From Brugia malayi (taxonomy: Eukaryota > Nematoda > Chromadorea > Rhabditida > Onchocercidae), in assembly GCF_000002995.4 (NCBI RefSeq), contig NW_025062476.1:12606501-12670500 (forward strand): a stretch of 64,000 bases of DNA, read 5' to 3'. The notes under the pieces are model-generated. The model did no database searches, was not told the origin of the DNA, and saw only the letters and a list, made by a program, of their open reading frames with translations. Shown piece after piece: positions 27,323-41,900 of the stretch. The position numbers and the translations under genes were made by a program. The number at the start of each line of letters is the position of its first letter. Positions within the stretch are counted from its first letter, which is position 1.

Positions 27323-28881
27323 CCTCTTTTATGTAATAATTGATAATGTTATCATTTTTTCTCTTAAAATTACTGATAATGATAACAACCATGCATATCA
27401 CTTGTTCAGTAAACTTTTATTCAATTTAAAAGAAATTCTAATAATGGAAAAAAAAAAGATTATTCTTTTAGTTTTTTTTTTAGTAAAACATAAAATTTGT
27501 TAGTGAGAAATTTTCCACTTTATTTCCAATTCTTTATTTTTTATTATTTTATTTTATTTTTTATCATTTAAAAAGATGAAATGTATTGCTAATAAATGAA
27601 CAAAATTTCTCACAAAAAAAAAAAAAAATCTTATTGAATAATGAAAAAGAGAGGGAGGGAATGAGAAAGAAAGTAAAATTAGGACTGATTTTTATGCCAT
27701 TTTTTCTTTTTTAAAAAAATAAAAATAAGGAAAAGGCTAATTTGGTTTTAGCAAATCATTTGACGTTGTTTGGGAATAAATTTAATAAAGAAATTAATTA
27801 TATTTTCGAGAAATGAATGAAGGGTGGGAAAAAATTGAGCTTTTGTTGCCCAGGTAACCAAATGAATACCTATTTGTAATTAATAATTAGTAGGAATTAA
27901 TCTTCAATCTTTTAGCTTACTTTTACTGTTATATCATTCCATTCCAACTTATTTAGATTAATATTTCTCTTACAATAAATAATTTCAAATTTTCATTTAA
28001 CCATTTCAAATTTTGAATATCCTAATTATCTAATAATAATAATATTATCAAATATTTCATTAATTAGCCATAATAATTACAAATAATTACTTAACTTTTG
28101 ATTCTATTTGATTATTAATTTACTAAATTGCAGAAATGAAATATTTTTTTATATAGCAAATGAATATTGTATAAGTTTTTTTTTTTTTTCAATTTCTTTT
28201 TTTTTTTGTTAAAAAAAGGTGCTAAAAAAAGAATATCTTTATTTTTATTTGGAAATATTTTTCATTTTTTTTTTTTTTCTTTTCTCTTTTGGAAAAAAAT
28301 AAAAAAGAAAGAAAAGAACAAATGAAAAGCATAAGAAATTCTTTTTTTATTATTTTATAATTTTGAAAGAATTTATTTTTCAAATTTATTTGAACATGAA
28401 TGAAACAACTGTTAAATAGATTTGATTTATGATCACTTCCTAAAAATTAATTATAAAAATAGCAGATAAAGATTGATTAAAAATTGCTGGAAATTTTTCA
28501 TGATAATTAATGAAATAATTATGAAATTCAATCCATTGATTATTGAATAAAAAATTTTTGAAGGAAATGCAAAAAGAGAAAAAAATTAAATAATTTTTGA
28601 AAAGAACAAATAAAAAGCATAAGAAATTCTTTTTTATTATTTCATTAATTTTTTTTTTTTTTTCTATGAATTTTTTTGGATAAAATTAAATTAGAACAAA
28701 TAAAATTAATTTAGAACAATTTATAATTCAATTCAAATTAGTTTATAATTTTTTTCTTTTTTTTTTATATTTCAGATTAGTTTACGAATTTAATTGTTTA
28801 CATGTATAGTGTGCTAACAAGTATAACTTAATAAATTTTATAAATATTTTAGAAAATACAAATACAAATTTATATATGTCA

Positions 28882-28884
<3 letters not shown>

Positions 28885-28928
<44 letters not shown>
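28885..28928. repeat. (AAT)n microsatellite
   Basis: About 14 AAT units, ending just beyond the stop codon (28937) of the SFT2-like gene on the minus strand, so it lies in its 3' UTR. Confidence 0.95.
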
Positions 28929-28930
<2 letters not shown>

Positions 28931-28936
28931 TTAATA

Positions 28937-31900
28937 TCAAATAGGTAGCACAGTTGTTGATTTTGAAATACAAAATCCTTTTAACAAATAAACCATAAAT
29001 CGTAAGCCACGTTCACCACCTGGAGCATAGCTAAGTACATACCTAAAATTTAAAAAAAAAAGTTCAAATATTTCTTCTTATCATTGATGAATATTTTATA
29101 AAAATTAAATGATGTCATTTCTTCATTTTCATTTTCAATTTTAATTGCAATAAAATTAATAATAAAATGAATTAATTAAAAGTGAAAAAAAAAAAAAAAA
29201 ACAGTTGAAATTGATTATTTTATTACTATACAAATTATTATATAGTAATGAAAAACTTTATTGAATATTTGAATAAAAAGTTGCATGATAATTAACAGTT
29301 TCTAATTTAATAATAGAATTAATTTAATTTCTAATTTAATAATAATAAAAAAAAAAAATCATAAGTTAATAATCAATTGGAATAAACTAATATTTGTCAA
29401 TTTTATCTTTTTTTCTTTTTTTTCTCTCCCTCGTTCTTTCGTTTCGTTTTTTTTTTCTTTTTTTTTTAAAAAAAAAATTATTATTTTCTATTCATTTTAT
29501 TATTCAAATATTTAATAAAAATATTCTATGTTAAATTCAAAAATTTACAATCTAAATAATTCCAATATTTTATTAATTTTTAAAAAAGAAAGAAAATCAT
29601 ACCATATAAGTGCTACTGATTGAAATATTGCGCATAATATTGTTATTAATGTATTCCGTAACTGAAATATATGATTATATGCTAAATTATTACACTACAC
29701 GTGTTTACACGTAACGTAATAGATACGTCGTATTTTTGCAAAATCAAAATTATTATTATTTTTATGATTATATGCTAAATTATTACACTACACGTGTTTA
29801 CACGTAACGTAATAGATACGTCGTATTTTTGCAAAATCAAAATTATTATTATTTTTATGATTATATGCTAAATTATTACACTACACGTGTTTACACGTAA
29901 CGTAATAGATACGTCGTATTTTTGCAAAATCAAAATTATTATTATTTTTTTGTTTTTCAATTATAAACTAACTAATTGATTAAGAAGCAAGAATAAAAAA
30001 AGCAGGAGAAAAGCCTTTTAATTTAATTTAATTTAATAATGATATATAAAAAGAATAAAAAAAAAAGAAACGAAACATTTGTTCTCAAAACAAAAAACAA
30101 AAAAAGAAAGACAAATTTCTCTATGAAAATTAATTTATTTCCTTTTCAACCTTCTCTCTCTCTCTCCCTCTCTTTCTCTTTCTCTCCTTTCCTCTTCCAA
30201 TTTTTTTTTTTAAAAAAATATTCTTTGTAATTTCACTTTAAAATTACTGTTTCTTCTTTTTCATAAATGTTCATTTAATATTCATTCATTCAATTTTTTT
30301 TTTTTTTTTTATGATATAATTTTTTTTTTTACATATTTATATTTAAAAAGTTTTTAAAAATTTTCAGTTTATTATTTTTTTTTTTACCATTTTTTCATTT
30401 TAATTATTCATTCATTATCTTTTAAAAAATTTTTGCATAATTTCTTATTTTCTTTCTTTCATTCATTTTTTATTTTTTATTTCATCAGTTTTATCTTTCA
30501 CAACTTCTCCAAACTATGCAATCATTTCAATCAATCATTTCAATCAATCAATCAATCAATCATTTAATCCTATCACCTTTGACCCACACATTCATTCATT
30601 TTGTTAACAATCTTTCTTCTCTGTCCACTTTCATCTCTTTAATAATTTGTCACCCTCATATGCTATCAATATTTGATGAATATTATTTTAAAATAAATGA
30701 AATATCAATGCTAATATTATATTTTGATGGATTTTAGCTTTTTAGCATTTTGACATATATTTTAATAATATCTAATCAATATCAAATATTATTATTACTT
30801 ATATATATATATTTCATTTTCCAAACTAAAAATTATTATTATTATTATTAGTTGTTTGCTATTAAATTAGCACAAGGATTAGTACGTGGGAAGTTACGTG
30901 AAATTTTGGCCAGTATGTATTACGTGAGAAATGGATTAGTACGTAAGGGATTGCGTGAAAGTTAGACTGGTATGCGTTACGTGAGGACTGCACTAGTAGG
31001 TGTTATGCATGTGTTATTGTGAAAATTTTAAAATTAAAAAAATTTTTAAATTAGTATTACTATAATTGTATATTTTATTAAATGAACCATTACACTGATT
31101 ATCACTGATAATCATTTTATCACTAACATATAGCATTATTTTGATTAAAAAAAGAGAGAAAAGAGGAAAATAATTTAAATAACTCATTGTATTTTTTTAA
31201 TTTTATTAATAATTTCACTCAAAATATTTCAAATATCTTCAGATAGTTTATAATTTCATTGATAATTTTACATTCTTATCTTTTCTTCTTAAAGATGCAC
31301 TAAATATTAACAAATTAACTGATAAGAAATAAATTATCAAATAACTTTGAAATATTTAAACTCAATCATTTTTTCTTACTTTAATCATTATCAATCATTT
31401 TAGGATCAAACTAATGCAATGATTTTAGTTTTTTTTTTTTTTCTAAGGCTCTTAAAATTTTTTAAAAATTCTTCATTTTAACTCTTCCAATTTTTTTACC
31501 ATATAATTTCCAAATTTTTCATTTCTTTTCTTTTTTTTTTTTTCTTCTTTTAAAAATTATCTATTATATTTTCTTTAAACAAACAAAAAAAAAAAAAAAA
31601 AAGAAAGAAAATTTGAACTTTACTAGAAAAATTTCAAAGATAAATTTGAAAAAATTAATTTCATTTACATATACTTTTCTTTAATTTATTCTGAATAAAA
31701 TGAATTATTAAAATCAAAAAAAGTTAATCAATTTGAAATAAATAAATTAAAACTCACAAAAACTAATTGATCAATTATTTAAAGTAATAATTTGTCCTTT
31801 TCAGTTGTCACATCATTAATGATAAAATTTGCTTAATGGATGGATAAAGTAATGTTAAACAGTTTTTTTTTTTTTTTTTTTAATTTAAATTTTTCTCTTT

Positions 31901-32385
31901 ATAATGATTAAACATTATGAAACATAAAATAAGTAAAATTAAAAAATTGCAAAAAAAAAAAAAAAAAAAAAAGGAGAGAACAAGAAAGACACTTCAATTT
32001 CATTCTATTTTTAACATTTTTTCTAATTCTTTTTTCTATTTTAGAAAAAAAAAAAAAAAAATCACACTGAATCACAAATCTTTGATTTTTTTTTTTTTTA
32101 AAAAACTTTTTTATAAAAATAGCATAAAAATGCTATTAAATTTTGAAAAGGTATTTTTTTTTTTTCTTTCATTAATAAATTTCTTTCTTTTTTTTTTTTC
32201 AAAAAAGTGACGATTTTTTCTTTTTTCTTTTTTGTTTAACAAACTAAGATTTTATTCAAATCACATATGTGTGTTTTCTGGAAAATTTTTGAAATTAAGA
32301 AAGAATATTTTATTTATTTTAATATTTATAATGTAATTTTAATTTTAGAATATATATGTTAATTTTTTTTTTTTTAATTTTTCAA

Positions 32386-32419
<34 letters not shown>

Positions 32420-32864
32420 ATAATAATACCATTATATATACTAAGATTTTAAGATATAAATATATATTATATATATATATTTTTTTTTTTGACTAAAATT
32501 TCACACTAATATTGATGAAAAGAATTCGCACTTGTTTGTAATTAATTGGTTAAAAGAATTTCATTTTTCTAAAACTGAAACGAAAAGCAAACATTTTTAG
32601 TTAGTCTAATTTTCTCTCTTCCTTTCTCTTCACTTTATTTTAGTTAATTTTCAAAAAAAAAAAAAAAAAATTATAAATAATTTAAAAATTTTATAACCAA
32701 TCATCATCCTAAATGCACTATAATTATATCATCTTTTTCTTTTCTTCTTTTATTCTTGTATATTTGTTAAATAAAAATATTTCCAATAGCATTATTTGCT
32801 AACTATTTAGCAAAAAAAAAAAAAAAAAAAGATAAGTAAATGTTACTTTTGCTTTTAAAGTAAA

Positions 32865-32905
<41 letters not shown>

Positions 32906-35900
32906 AAGAAAAAAGATAGAAGTAAATGAGACGGATAAAAAATTATTTGAAAAGAGTTTAAATTTTTTTTTTTTTCTTTTCATTTTTCCTCTTAAAAACT
33001 AATCTATCTAAAATTAAATAGAAAATAACCGAAATATATTCAATCTTTTAAATTATTCATCAATCATTTTCAATTCTTTTATTTTTTTTTTTCATTTAAT
33101 CCTTTTGAAACACTTATTTTACGGTTAATTAGTTAAGTTTAATTAATATTACTGTAAGATGAAGAAAAAAAGAAAAGCAATAATTTAGTGATAATTTTGA
33201 TAATATATCTAATTTATCTTTCAATATTTTAATTATAGTCAAATTTATTTTCTCTTTTCTTTTTTCATATATTTTAGAAAATGTAAAATAATATTATGCA
33301 GTAATATTTTTTCATTTATTTTTAATTTTAATCATATTTTTATATTGTTTCAATTTTATTATTTCTCAGTCTTACTCAAGCTATAATAATAAAATATATA
33401 AGAAATAAAGATAGAATAATTATATTAAACAAATTTATTAATTTTTAAATTTGCACTTACATTTTTTTTTCTTTTTCTTTTTTTTTTTTGCTATTTAGAA
33501 AAAATGTAATAAACAATGAAAATTATTTAAAAATTTTTGAAATAATATAATTTCAAATATCTTTTGGAACAAAATTAGAGGAATGAAATGGTTTAAGCAA
33601 TTTGATTGATCATAAATAATTTTCTTTGCTAATAATTTTGTATTTTTTTCTTTTTTTTTTTTTGCTTTTTTAATAAAACTATTTAACAAATTTTATTTTC
33701 ATAAATTTCATTAATTCATTTGAACATTTTATTAAATTTTGTTCCATTTATAAATAAATGCTAAAGGAGCAAAAAAATAAATTCAATTGTAAAGTAATAA
33801 AGTAATTATGATAAAAGTAAATATAAATGAAAAATGCTAACTAATTGATCTGTATAACTAATCAATACTGATCAATATACGATGATGATAAAAAAAAATA
33901 TCAATGTTATACTTTCTTTCTTTTTTTTATCTTTTTATGAAAAATTTTGATCTATTTAATAGAAATATTTACAATGCAAATGGTATTTTTTTTTTTACAT
34001 ATATTTAAGTTTGTAATTTTGTTTTATAATTTATAATTTTAAGTTTTTTTTTTTTTTTTTTTTCCTAAAGATTTAACAAATTAATGTAATAAAATTTATC
34101 AAATAAAAATATACCATTAAATAATCAGTACAATTTTTTTTTTTTTTAATTTTTTTTTATTTATTTCAAATTTAAGAAAAAAAAGGATTGGAAAAAAAAA
34201 ATTTCATTTTCAGTATTATTTAGAATTATTAGTAGTAAATTTGATTTGAAAATATTTGCTGAAATAATTTTCAAAAATCTCTTAATCACTTATTATACTT
34301 AATTAATAATTTATAATTTATAGTATGTAAAGCTATTACTATTATATAATTAAAATCTTTAAAATATATAATAATGGAAAAATGTAAGTTTAATATTAAT
34401 TAATATTATCAAACTATTTTGGAATAATTTATGAATGCTTATGGTTTTAATCATTGAAAATATTCAAAGATATAAGTAAATACTGAGATTACTTATACAT
34501 ATAGATAAATATATAAATAAAAAATTGATAATTACAAAATTATAATTAGAAGATTTGCTAATATAAATTATTTAAAAAAAAAAAAAAAGAAAAATTATTT
34601 ATATGCTAATAGATATTTTTATTACTACTATTATCATATTTAACTTTTTAAATTTTGCGTTTTTTAAAAAAAAAAATTAGAAAATTATAAAATCAAAATT
34701 TAATATAAATTTCACAAAAAAAAAAAAAACAATATTTTAAGAATTAATTTCGAAAATGCAAATACATACTTTTTTAGAGCTCAAAAAAAGTTGCCAATTT
34801 CAATTTTAATAGTTCATTTCAAATATAAAAATTCCCAAAATTGATAATAAATACTTAATATTATATATTTATGTTGAGTTAGAATTTAAAAATTTCTCTC
34901 ATCAATCCTAAAAAAAAACCTATATTTTATATTTCTTTTACAGTTAGTTGATAAGTAATTTTCCTACTACTATATTTAATAAGTTATAAATAGTATATAA
35001 ATTATAAGTAAGTTATAGTTATAAGTATGATAAATTATAAGTAATTCTTTCATTATTATATTAAATAAATTAAATACATATACTTCTTCAACATTTATAT
35101 TACATATAATTATATTCCAATTATTCTATCTCTCTCTCTCTCTCTCTCTTTTTTTTTTTTAAAGAAATGTTATTGTAATTGAAATTAAAATTTTTATTTA
35201 TGTAAATTATGCAATATGATGTAATTTTTCATTTTTGATAATTTATAAGATGTTAAAAAACCTTTCAATTATTCATGTTTCTTTTTTCAAGAAATATCAA
35301 AGTTATCATATTGATTGAGCATACTGTAATCGAAATTAAAATTTTATTTATAAAAATTATGCAATATGATATAAAATTTTGTTGTTGTTGTTGTTGTTGT
35401 TAATAACTTCTAACAGGTAAAAAGCAGGTAAATTACAAGGATGAGCAATAGACGTAGATCATCGCTGTTCAATCGTTGGAAACAACAAAATAGAAATGAG
35501 CAATTTGAAGGTATAACAGAGGAAGAAATGGTTGAATATAAAGAAGCATTTCATCTTTTTGATAAAGTATGCATTGCTTTCTTTTTTTTTTTTTTTTTAT
35601 ACATTGAAATGTGAAATGAAAATAATTAAATATTAAATTGATATGAGTTAGAATGTTAGTATAAAATAGTTAAAAAAAAAAAAAAAAAAGAATTATTCAA
35701 AATTTAAATTTTTAAATTTCACCTATCTATCTTTTATACTAGATTTTGATCGATATAATCATAGTCATATTTTTTCTATAATTTTAATGAATTTAAATTC
35801 CAATAAGCTAAAGAATTAAAATATTAAATTGATATGAGTTAGAATGTTAATAAAAAAAAAAAAAAAAACATTTAAATAAATTTCACCTATCTATATCTTT

Positions 35901-38900
35901 TATACTATGATTTGTAATTTCAAAAATTTTAATAAATATTTTTAATATTTTAATATAGTTAGAATGTTAGTATAAAATACTAAAAAAAAAAAAAAAAAAA
36001 AAAAAAGAAATATTTAAAGTTTAAATTTTTAAATTTTACCTATCTATCTTTCATACTATGATTTGTAATTTTTTGATTGATATAATTACAGTCAGTAATT
36101 TTTCATTTCAATTTTTAATTTTGCTATGATTTTAATGGATTTAAATTCCAATAAGCTAACTTTTTTTTTTTTTTTTAGAAAGATTCACAAAAAATTTAAA
36201 AGTTATTTGCATATCTACTAGATTCACTGTAATAAATGTATACTTACGGTAGGAATAAATATATATTTAAGTTATGAATGAAATATATTTGTCATTGAAT
36301 TGAATTACTAAACAATAAGCAAATAAAATATAAGGAAAGACTGAATTGTTTAAAAAAAAAATATATATATATATCATTATTTAACTGACAACTCATCAAA
36401 CAAAAAAGAATTATTAAAGTATTTTAGCAAAAGAAAAAAAAAAAATTTCCTTTAGTTTAAAAAGAAAAAAAAAAAAGGATTGAAAAAAAAAAATGATTAA
36501 TTGTTAGAAATGTTTAGTATCAGCAGGAAGAAAAAAAAAAATGGAAACAAACATAATTTTTTAAAAATTTTCTAAAAAAAAAAAAAAAAATTTAAGAGAA
36601 ATAAGCGTATGCAAAAATTTACTTAAGCTAAATAAATAAATGTTTAAGTAAATAAATGATAAATTATAATGATATTACCTTTTTTTTTTTTTTTTTTTGT
36701 TGCTTTTTTTAAAAATTTTAAAATTTAAAATTTTAAAGGATGGAAATGGATCAATATCATCAAAAGAACTTGGCGTTGCAATGCGATCACTCGGACAAAA
36801 TCCAACTGAACAGGAATTACTGGATATGGTCAATGAGGTGGACATTGATGGTAGTGGTACAATTGATTTTCCGGAATTTTGTCAAATGATGAAACGAATG
36901 AGTAAGGTTAGTTAGTGATATTGATTATTGATTATCGATTGATTATCGATTAGCTAATGAAATCAATCACTTTTAATAGTTTATTGAGGAGAAAAAATTA
37001 ATTGAAAAAAAGATTTTCAGCTTATGTTTTTTTTTTGTGTTAATTCTATTAAAATTTTCAATTTCATTTTCTTTTGCTTTTTTTTTTTCTCTCTCTCTCT
37101 CTCTCTTTGTTTTTTTTCTTAGTCATTCTCTATTCATTCGTATAAATCATGAAAATTTTATAAAAATTCCACAAAAAAAAAAAGAAAAGAGAGAGAGAGA
37201 GAAATTAAAATTGACAATTTTTTTCAGTCGAGAAAAAATCATAGCAATGCAAAAAAGTAATCTCTCAACTAAAGAGAAAGAAAAAAAATTGCTAAAAATT
37301 GATTCGAAAAAGAAAAAAAAAAAAAAAAAAAGTTATCATCTCGTGGGAATATTGTTTTATTTTTCTTTTCGTTTTTAAATTTTCTTAGGTATATACTTTA
37401 AAGAAAAAAAAGAAAAAAAAGTTTTAATAGAATTTTCACTTTCTTTTTACTTTTTTATTTATTTATTTATTTTTTTTTTTAAAGGAGAATGATAGTGAAA
37501 TGATACGTGAAGCATTTCGAGTATTCGATCGTGATGGTAATGGATATATTACGGCTGAAGAATTTCGATACTTTATGACTCATATGGGTGAACAATTTAG
37601 TGATCAGGAAGTAGACGAAATTATGGCTGAAGTTGATATTGATGGTGATGGACAGGTAAGATTTATTATGAATTATTCATGCAAATGAAAGGTATAATAG
37701 AGAGATAGATAGGTGGACAGGTAGATAGACAGGTAGCATCTCACTCAGCATTTTATTATATAAATAATGCTAAACTAATGATAATTTAATTGATAATTTT
37801 TAGAAATTAGAATAAAAAAGCATTAGTATTAGTATATAAATATGTATTAGTATAAAACAATATATATAAATTTGTGATGGACAGGTAAAAGTTATTATAA
37901 ATTATTAATACAATAAAAGGTATAATAGATAGATAGTTAAATATTAGCATTTTATTATATAAAATCTAATAATAATAATAATAATTTAATTGTCCTAATA
38001 ATAATTTAGTAGACAATTTATATATATATTTTTATTTTTCATATTATCAATCCTCATTACTATTTATAATTTTATTATTTAAAAATAAAATATTTATTTA
38101 TAATTTTATATTATTTAAAAAAATAAAATAATGAAAGAAGAAGAAAAAAAATTTTTTTTTTTCCAAAAGATATCATTACTTTTTTTTCTTACTCAAGGGA
38201 ATAAAATGAAACTAAAAAAAAAAAAAAAAAAAAATCAAATATTAAAGTTGAGGATTGATAATATGAAAAATAAAAATGATATTAAAAGTTAAAAAAAAAA
38301 AAAAAAAAGAAAAACGGAATGCAAATCATAGCTTAAAGCAGTTAGCATAAAAAAATACATATATATATATATATAAATAATAAAAATTTTTCAGATTAAT
38401 TATGAAGAATTCGTGAAAATGATGACAGCTTAGCGTTTTATTAATAATGGTTTAGCCGTTTATCAACATAAATCAACATTATCAACTTCTTATCACCGAC
38501 TTCGATTGCAGTAAATAATCAATCAATCAATCAGTAATGATTAAAGAAAAAAAAAAAACAACCAATTTAAATCAGTTAATTAAAATATCTCTGTTATACA
38601 ATATTATAGTTAGTATCATTTATACATATCGAAATCATTGCTAATTTCTATTTCAAAAAAAAAAAATGAAATTTATTCTTTGGTTAATCATCAAATGATT
38701 GCTTTGTTACCTAAAAGTATACATGTAGAAAAAAAAAAAAAAAAAAAAGAGAGAAAAAATTAAATGAATGACTTAATGATTTATAATGAACAGTGATCGA
38801 TGTTAAACATTTATCAATTTGGAAATATTGATCAATGATAAAATCATTTGTATGTTTTTATTATAGATGAATGTTGCATTTTGCATTTCTAATGTTAGTT

Positions 38901-41900
38901 TGAAAAAAAAAGAAAAAAAAAATGAAATTAAAAAAAAAAATAAAATCAAAAAAAGAAAAAAAAGCTAAAAAAGAAAAGAAAATAATGTTGAAAGTATAAT
39001 ATTGATAATGCTAGATGATCATTTCTCTTTTCAAATGATTCAGAAAAAATTTGATCTAATAAAGAAAGTAAGAAATAAACCAAATAAAATTAACTTTCAA
39101 GAAATAAACCAAATAAAAAAATTAAAATAAATGATAATTTCTTAATTGTAAAATTTAAATATCCAAAAGTTATTTTCACCTTTTTTTTTTGTTTCATTTT
39201 CATGTAATTTCATATGAAAACTTTATAGCAAATATAAGAATTTTAATTTTCATTTCCTCAATATATGATACAGGTTAATTATCTAGTTACTTTTATGTGA
39301 ATAGCAAATATAATAAGATTAAAATTACCTATAATTATCTAGCATCTAGTCTAAACGAATTCTTTGATTATATATAAATAATTTAAAAGTATTAATTACT
39401 AACAATTTTGAAAAAAAGAAACAAAATCGTTTTAATTGTAAAAGCATTTTTGTGAAACACAAAAGATAACAAATGTTTCAAATCGATTACAAAAAAAAAA
39501 AAAAAAAAAAGAAAGAAAACTGCTGAATCATTTCAGTGATCTCCAACAGCACTAAGAAAATATAATATCAATAGAATATAAAAAAAAAAAAAAAAAGAAA
39601 TTAGAATTTTTCATAAATCTTCGATTGTTATTCTTTTTCAAAATACATTTTAAAAAGCACCAAATTATCTATATATTATTATACGTTCGCATTTCTTTTC
39701 TTTCTAATTTTCTCACTTGTAAAGTTAGAAATGCTTTTGATGATATCTTAAATAAAATTAAAGTTGATATTTTAAGTTAGTAATTTAAAGTAATAAATTA
39801 GAGTAATACATTCAAAACAAATTCAACTAATCATCAAACTCAAAATGTCTTTTTTTTTTTCATAACATAAAGCAATAAAAAGGAATTAAGAAAATGATAA
39901 ATAATTCAAGTATGATCAAACTATTTTGCCATAAAGCAACCTATCTACAACTACCTTTTCATCATCATATACCTATTAAAAACTTAAAACAAACAAAACT
40001 TGACTGCAAAAAAAAAAAAAAAAAAAAAGAAAACAAACAAACATAAAGTTTAAAAATCCTAAAATCCATTAAATTAGTATCATGAAATTTTAAAAATCAT
40101 TATATAATTCTTAAAGTAGCAATAAATGTTAACAAGTATATCAAGATAATAAGTAATATTATCTAGCAAAAAATTTATTACACTCTTAATGCTAAGCATT
40201 GTTCTTTTGATACTAATATAACATTAACTTTTGACCACTTATACTCTACCTTAGAATCTATAAGTTATAAAATATCTACGATGAAAAAAAATAATAAAAT
40301 CATAAATAATAATTAAACAAGTATACACTCACTCACTCACATACGATCGATGATTACTTTATTTAAAAAAAAAAAAAAAGATTAGAAAATTAATGTTTGG
40401 AAGAGTTAATTAGATTATCATTAAATTACACTACCTAATTAGATGATTAAATTATATTACTTAAATTACATTATCATATAAGTAAAAGATAAAAAATTTA
40501 AAGAAGGAAAAAAAAAAAAAATATATATTCATACCCATAAACTAAAATATAATGTTGCCACAAGTGTTATGATATAAGCGATTGTAACATTTCTTCGTTG
40601 TTCCGAAAACATATGTTTCAAGTAGTTTACTGGTCCCCATAAAAAAGCAAAACTGAAAAAATAAATGTTACTAGTTGAATTAAGAAAAAAAAAAAAAAAG
40701 GCAACAATAATTTTCAATCACTTTCTAAAAAAAAAAAAAATGTATTAAAAATTGAAAAAAAAAAAAAAATTATTTTAAAATTTTTTCTCATCTATAGGTA
40801 AATTAATGAATGAAGAATAATTGATCTTATTATCATAACAAAATTCATTAAATGACTAAAAGCTAACAAATCGTTTAATCATTTCATACTTTGAAATCTA
40901 TCTACTGATGATAGTCTAAATGTTATCTGCGTCGGAAAATAATGGTAAATTTACATTAGATTAAAGATTGTCTTATTTGAATATTCATTAGAAAATATTT
41001 CAACCATACATATATGTAAGTAAATATAAGATCTTTTTCAGAAATATTTAACTATTATATTAATATGTTAGTTCGATTATGTTAATTTTATGATTTACAA
41101 GGTAGTAATTAAATTAGTAATGAGAAAAAAAGAAAATAAATGTTTAAGGAGGATGAAATAAATTAATTAACAAACCTTAAAATTAACATAATCGAACCAA
41201 GCGTATTCAAAGCTGCAAATTTTCGAGCTTGCATAACTAAAGTAGGAAGCAAGATGACAGCCTACAAAAATATTTTTATTATTTTAAAAGAAAATGATAA
41301 TAATAATAATAATAATAGACATTTAATTAATTAATTATTTTTTATCTTTTATGAATGTTAAACATTATAAAAATGTCATTGATTATCTTAAAAATTATAA
41401 ATTTACACTTATTTTACTTCAAATTACACATTTTCTTATAACACAATATCACCATGAATAAGAAACAATTTCTAATCATTTTATTTTTTTTTTTTAATAA
41501 ATCTATCAAAAATTAAAACGTAATAACTTTACTTACTATTCCAAAACAAATAAATGCTGCTCCTATTGATACAAAAAATGCGACAATCCTCTGCATTCTT
41601 GACATTCTGTAAGAAATAATAATCATTATTTAAAAAAATAATTTCCCTATGTTTTCATTTAGTTATTAATGAAGGCTACAGAAGAAATAAATATTTTACA
41701 AATGATTAATAAATCAATTCAAAATATAAATAATAAAAACTACAAAGAATAATACTAACAATTATTTATATCTATAAATTCATCTTTCAAATTTTAATTT
41801 ATACATTAAATTTCATTCTAAAATTAATATTAACAATACTATTAAAATTATTATAAAATATAAAATTATCCATTTGAATTTATTGGAGGAGAAAAAAAAA

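Larger units (their letters stand above)
25771..28936. other. Intergenic, repeat-rich, no gene seen
   Basis: It contains the 43-bp minisatellite and (AAT)n tracts listed separately, plus many A/T homopolymers. Around 25981-26040 a diverged copy of the end of the SH2-like gene is visible (AAAGTTTGGGAAGGTGCTAT then GATTTTGGTGATTAAAATGAT), a small duplicated scrap. Open frames here are homopolymer or trinucleotide artefacts. Confidence 0.55.
29662..35440. other. Part of the large SFT2 intron, repeat-bearing
   Basis: It contains the 93-bp triplicated repeat at 29671-29949, the 57-bp TACGTGA repeat at 30876-31010, ATCA repeats near 30525-30560, and many homopolymers. I see no exon in it on either strand. 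Confidence 0.6.

Noticed and set aside
27204..27503. Poly-Asn (+) and poly-Ile (-) proteins
   Set aside because: They are translations of the (AAT)n microsatellite.
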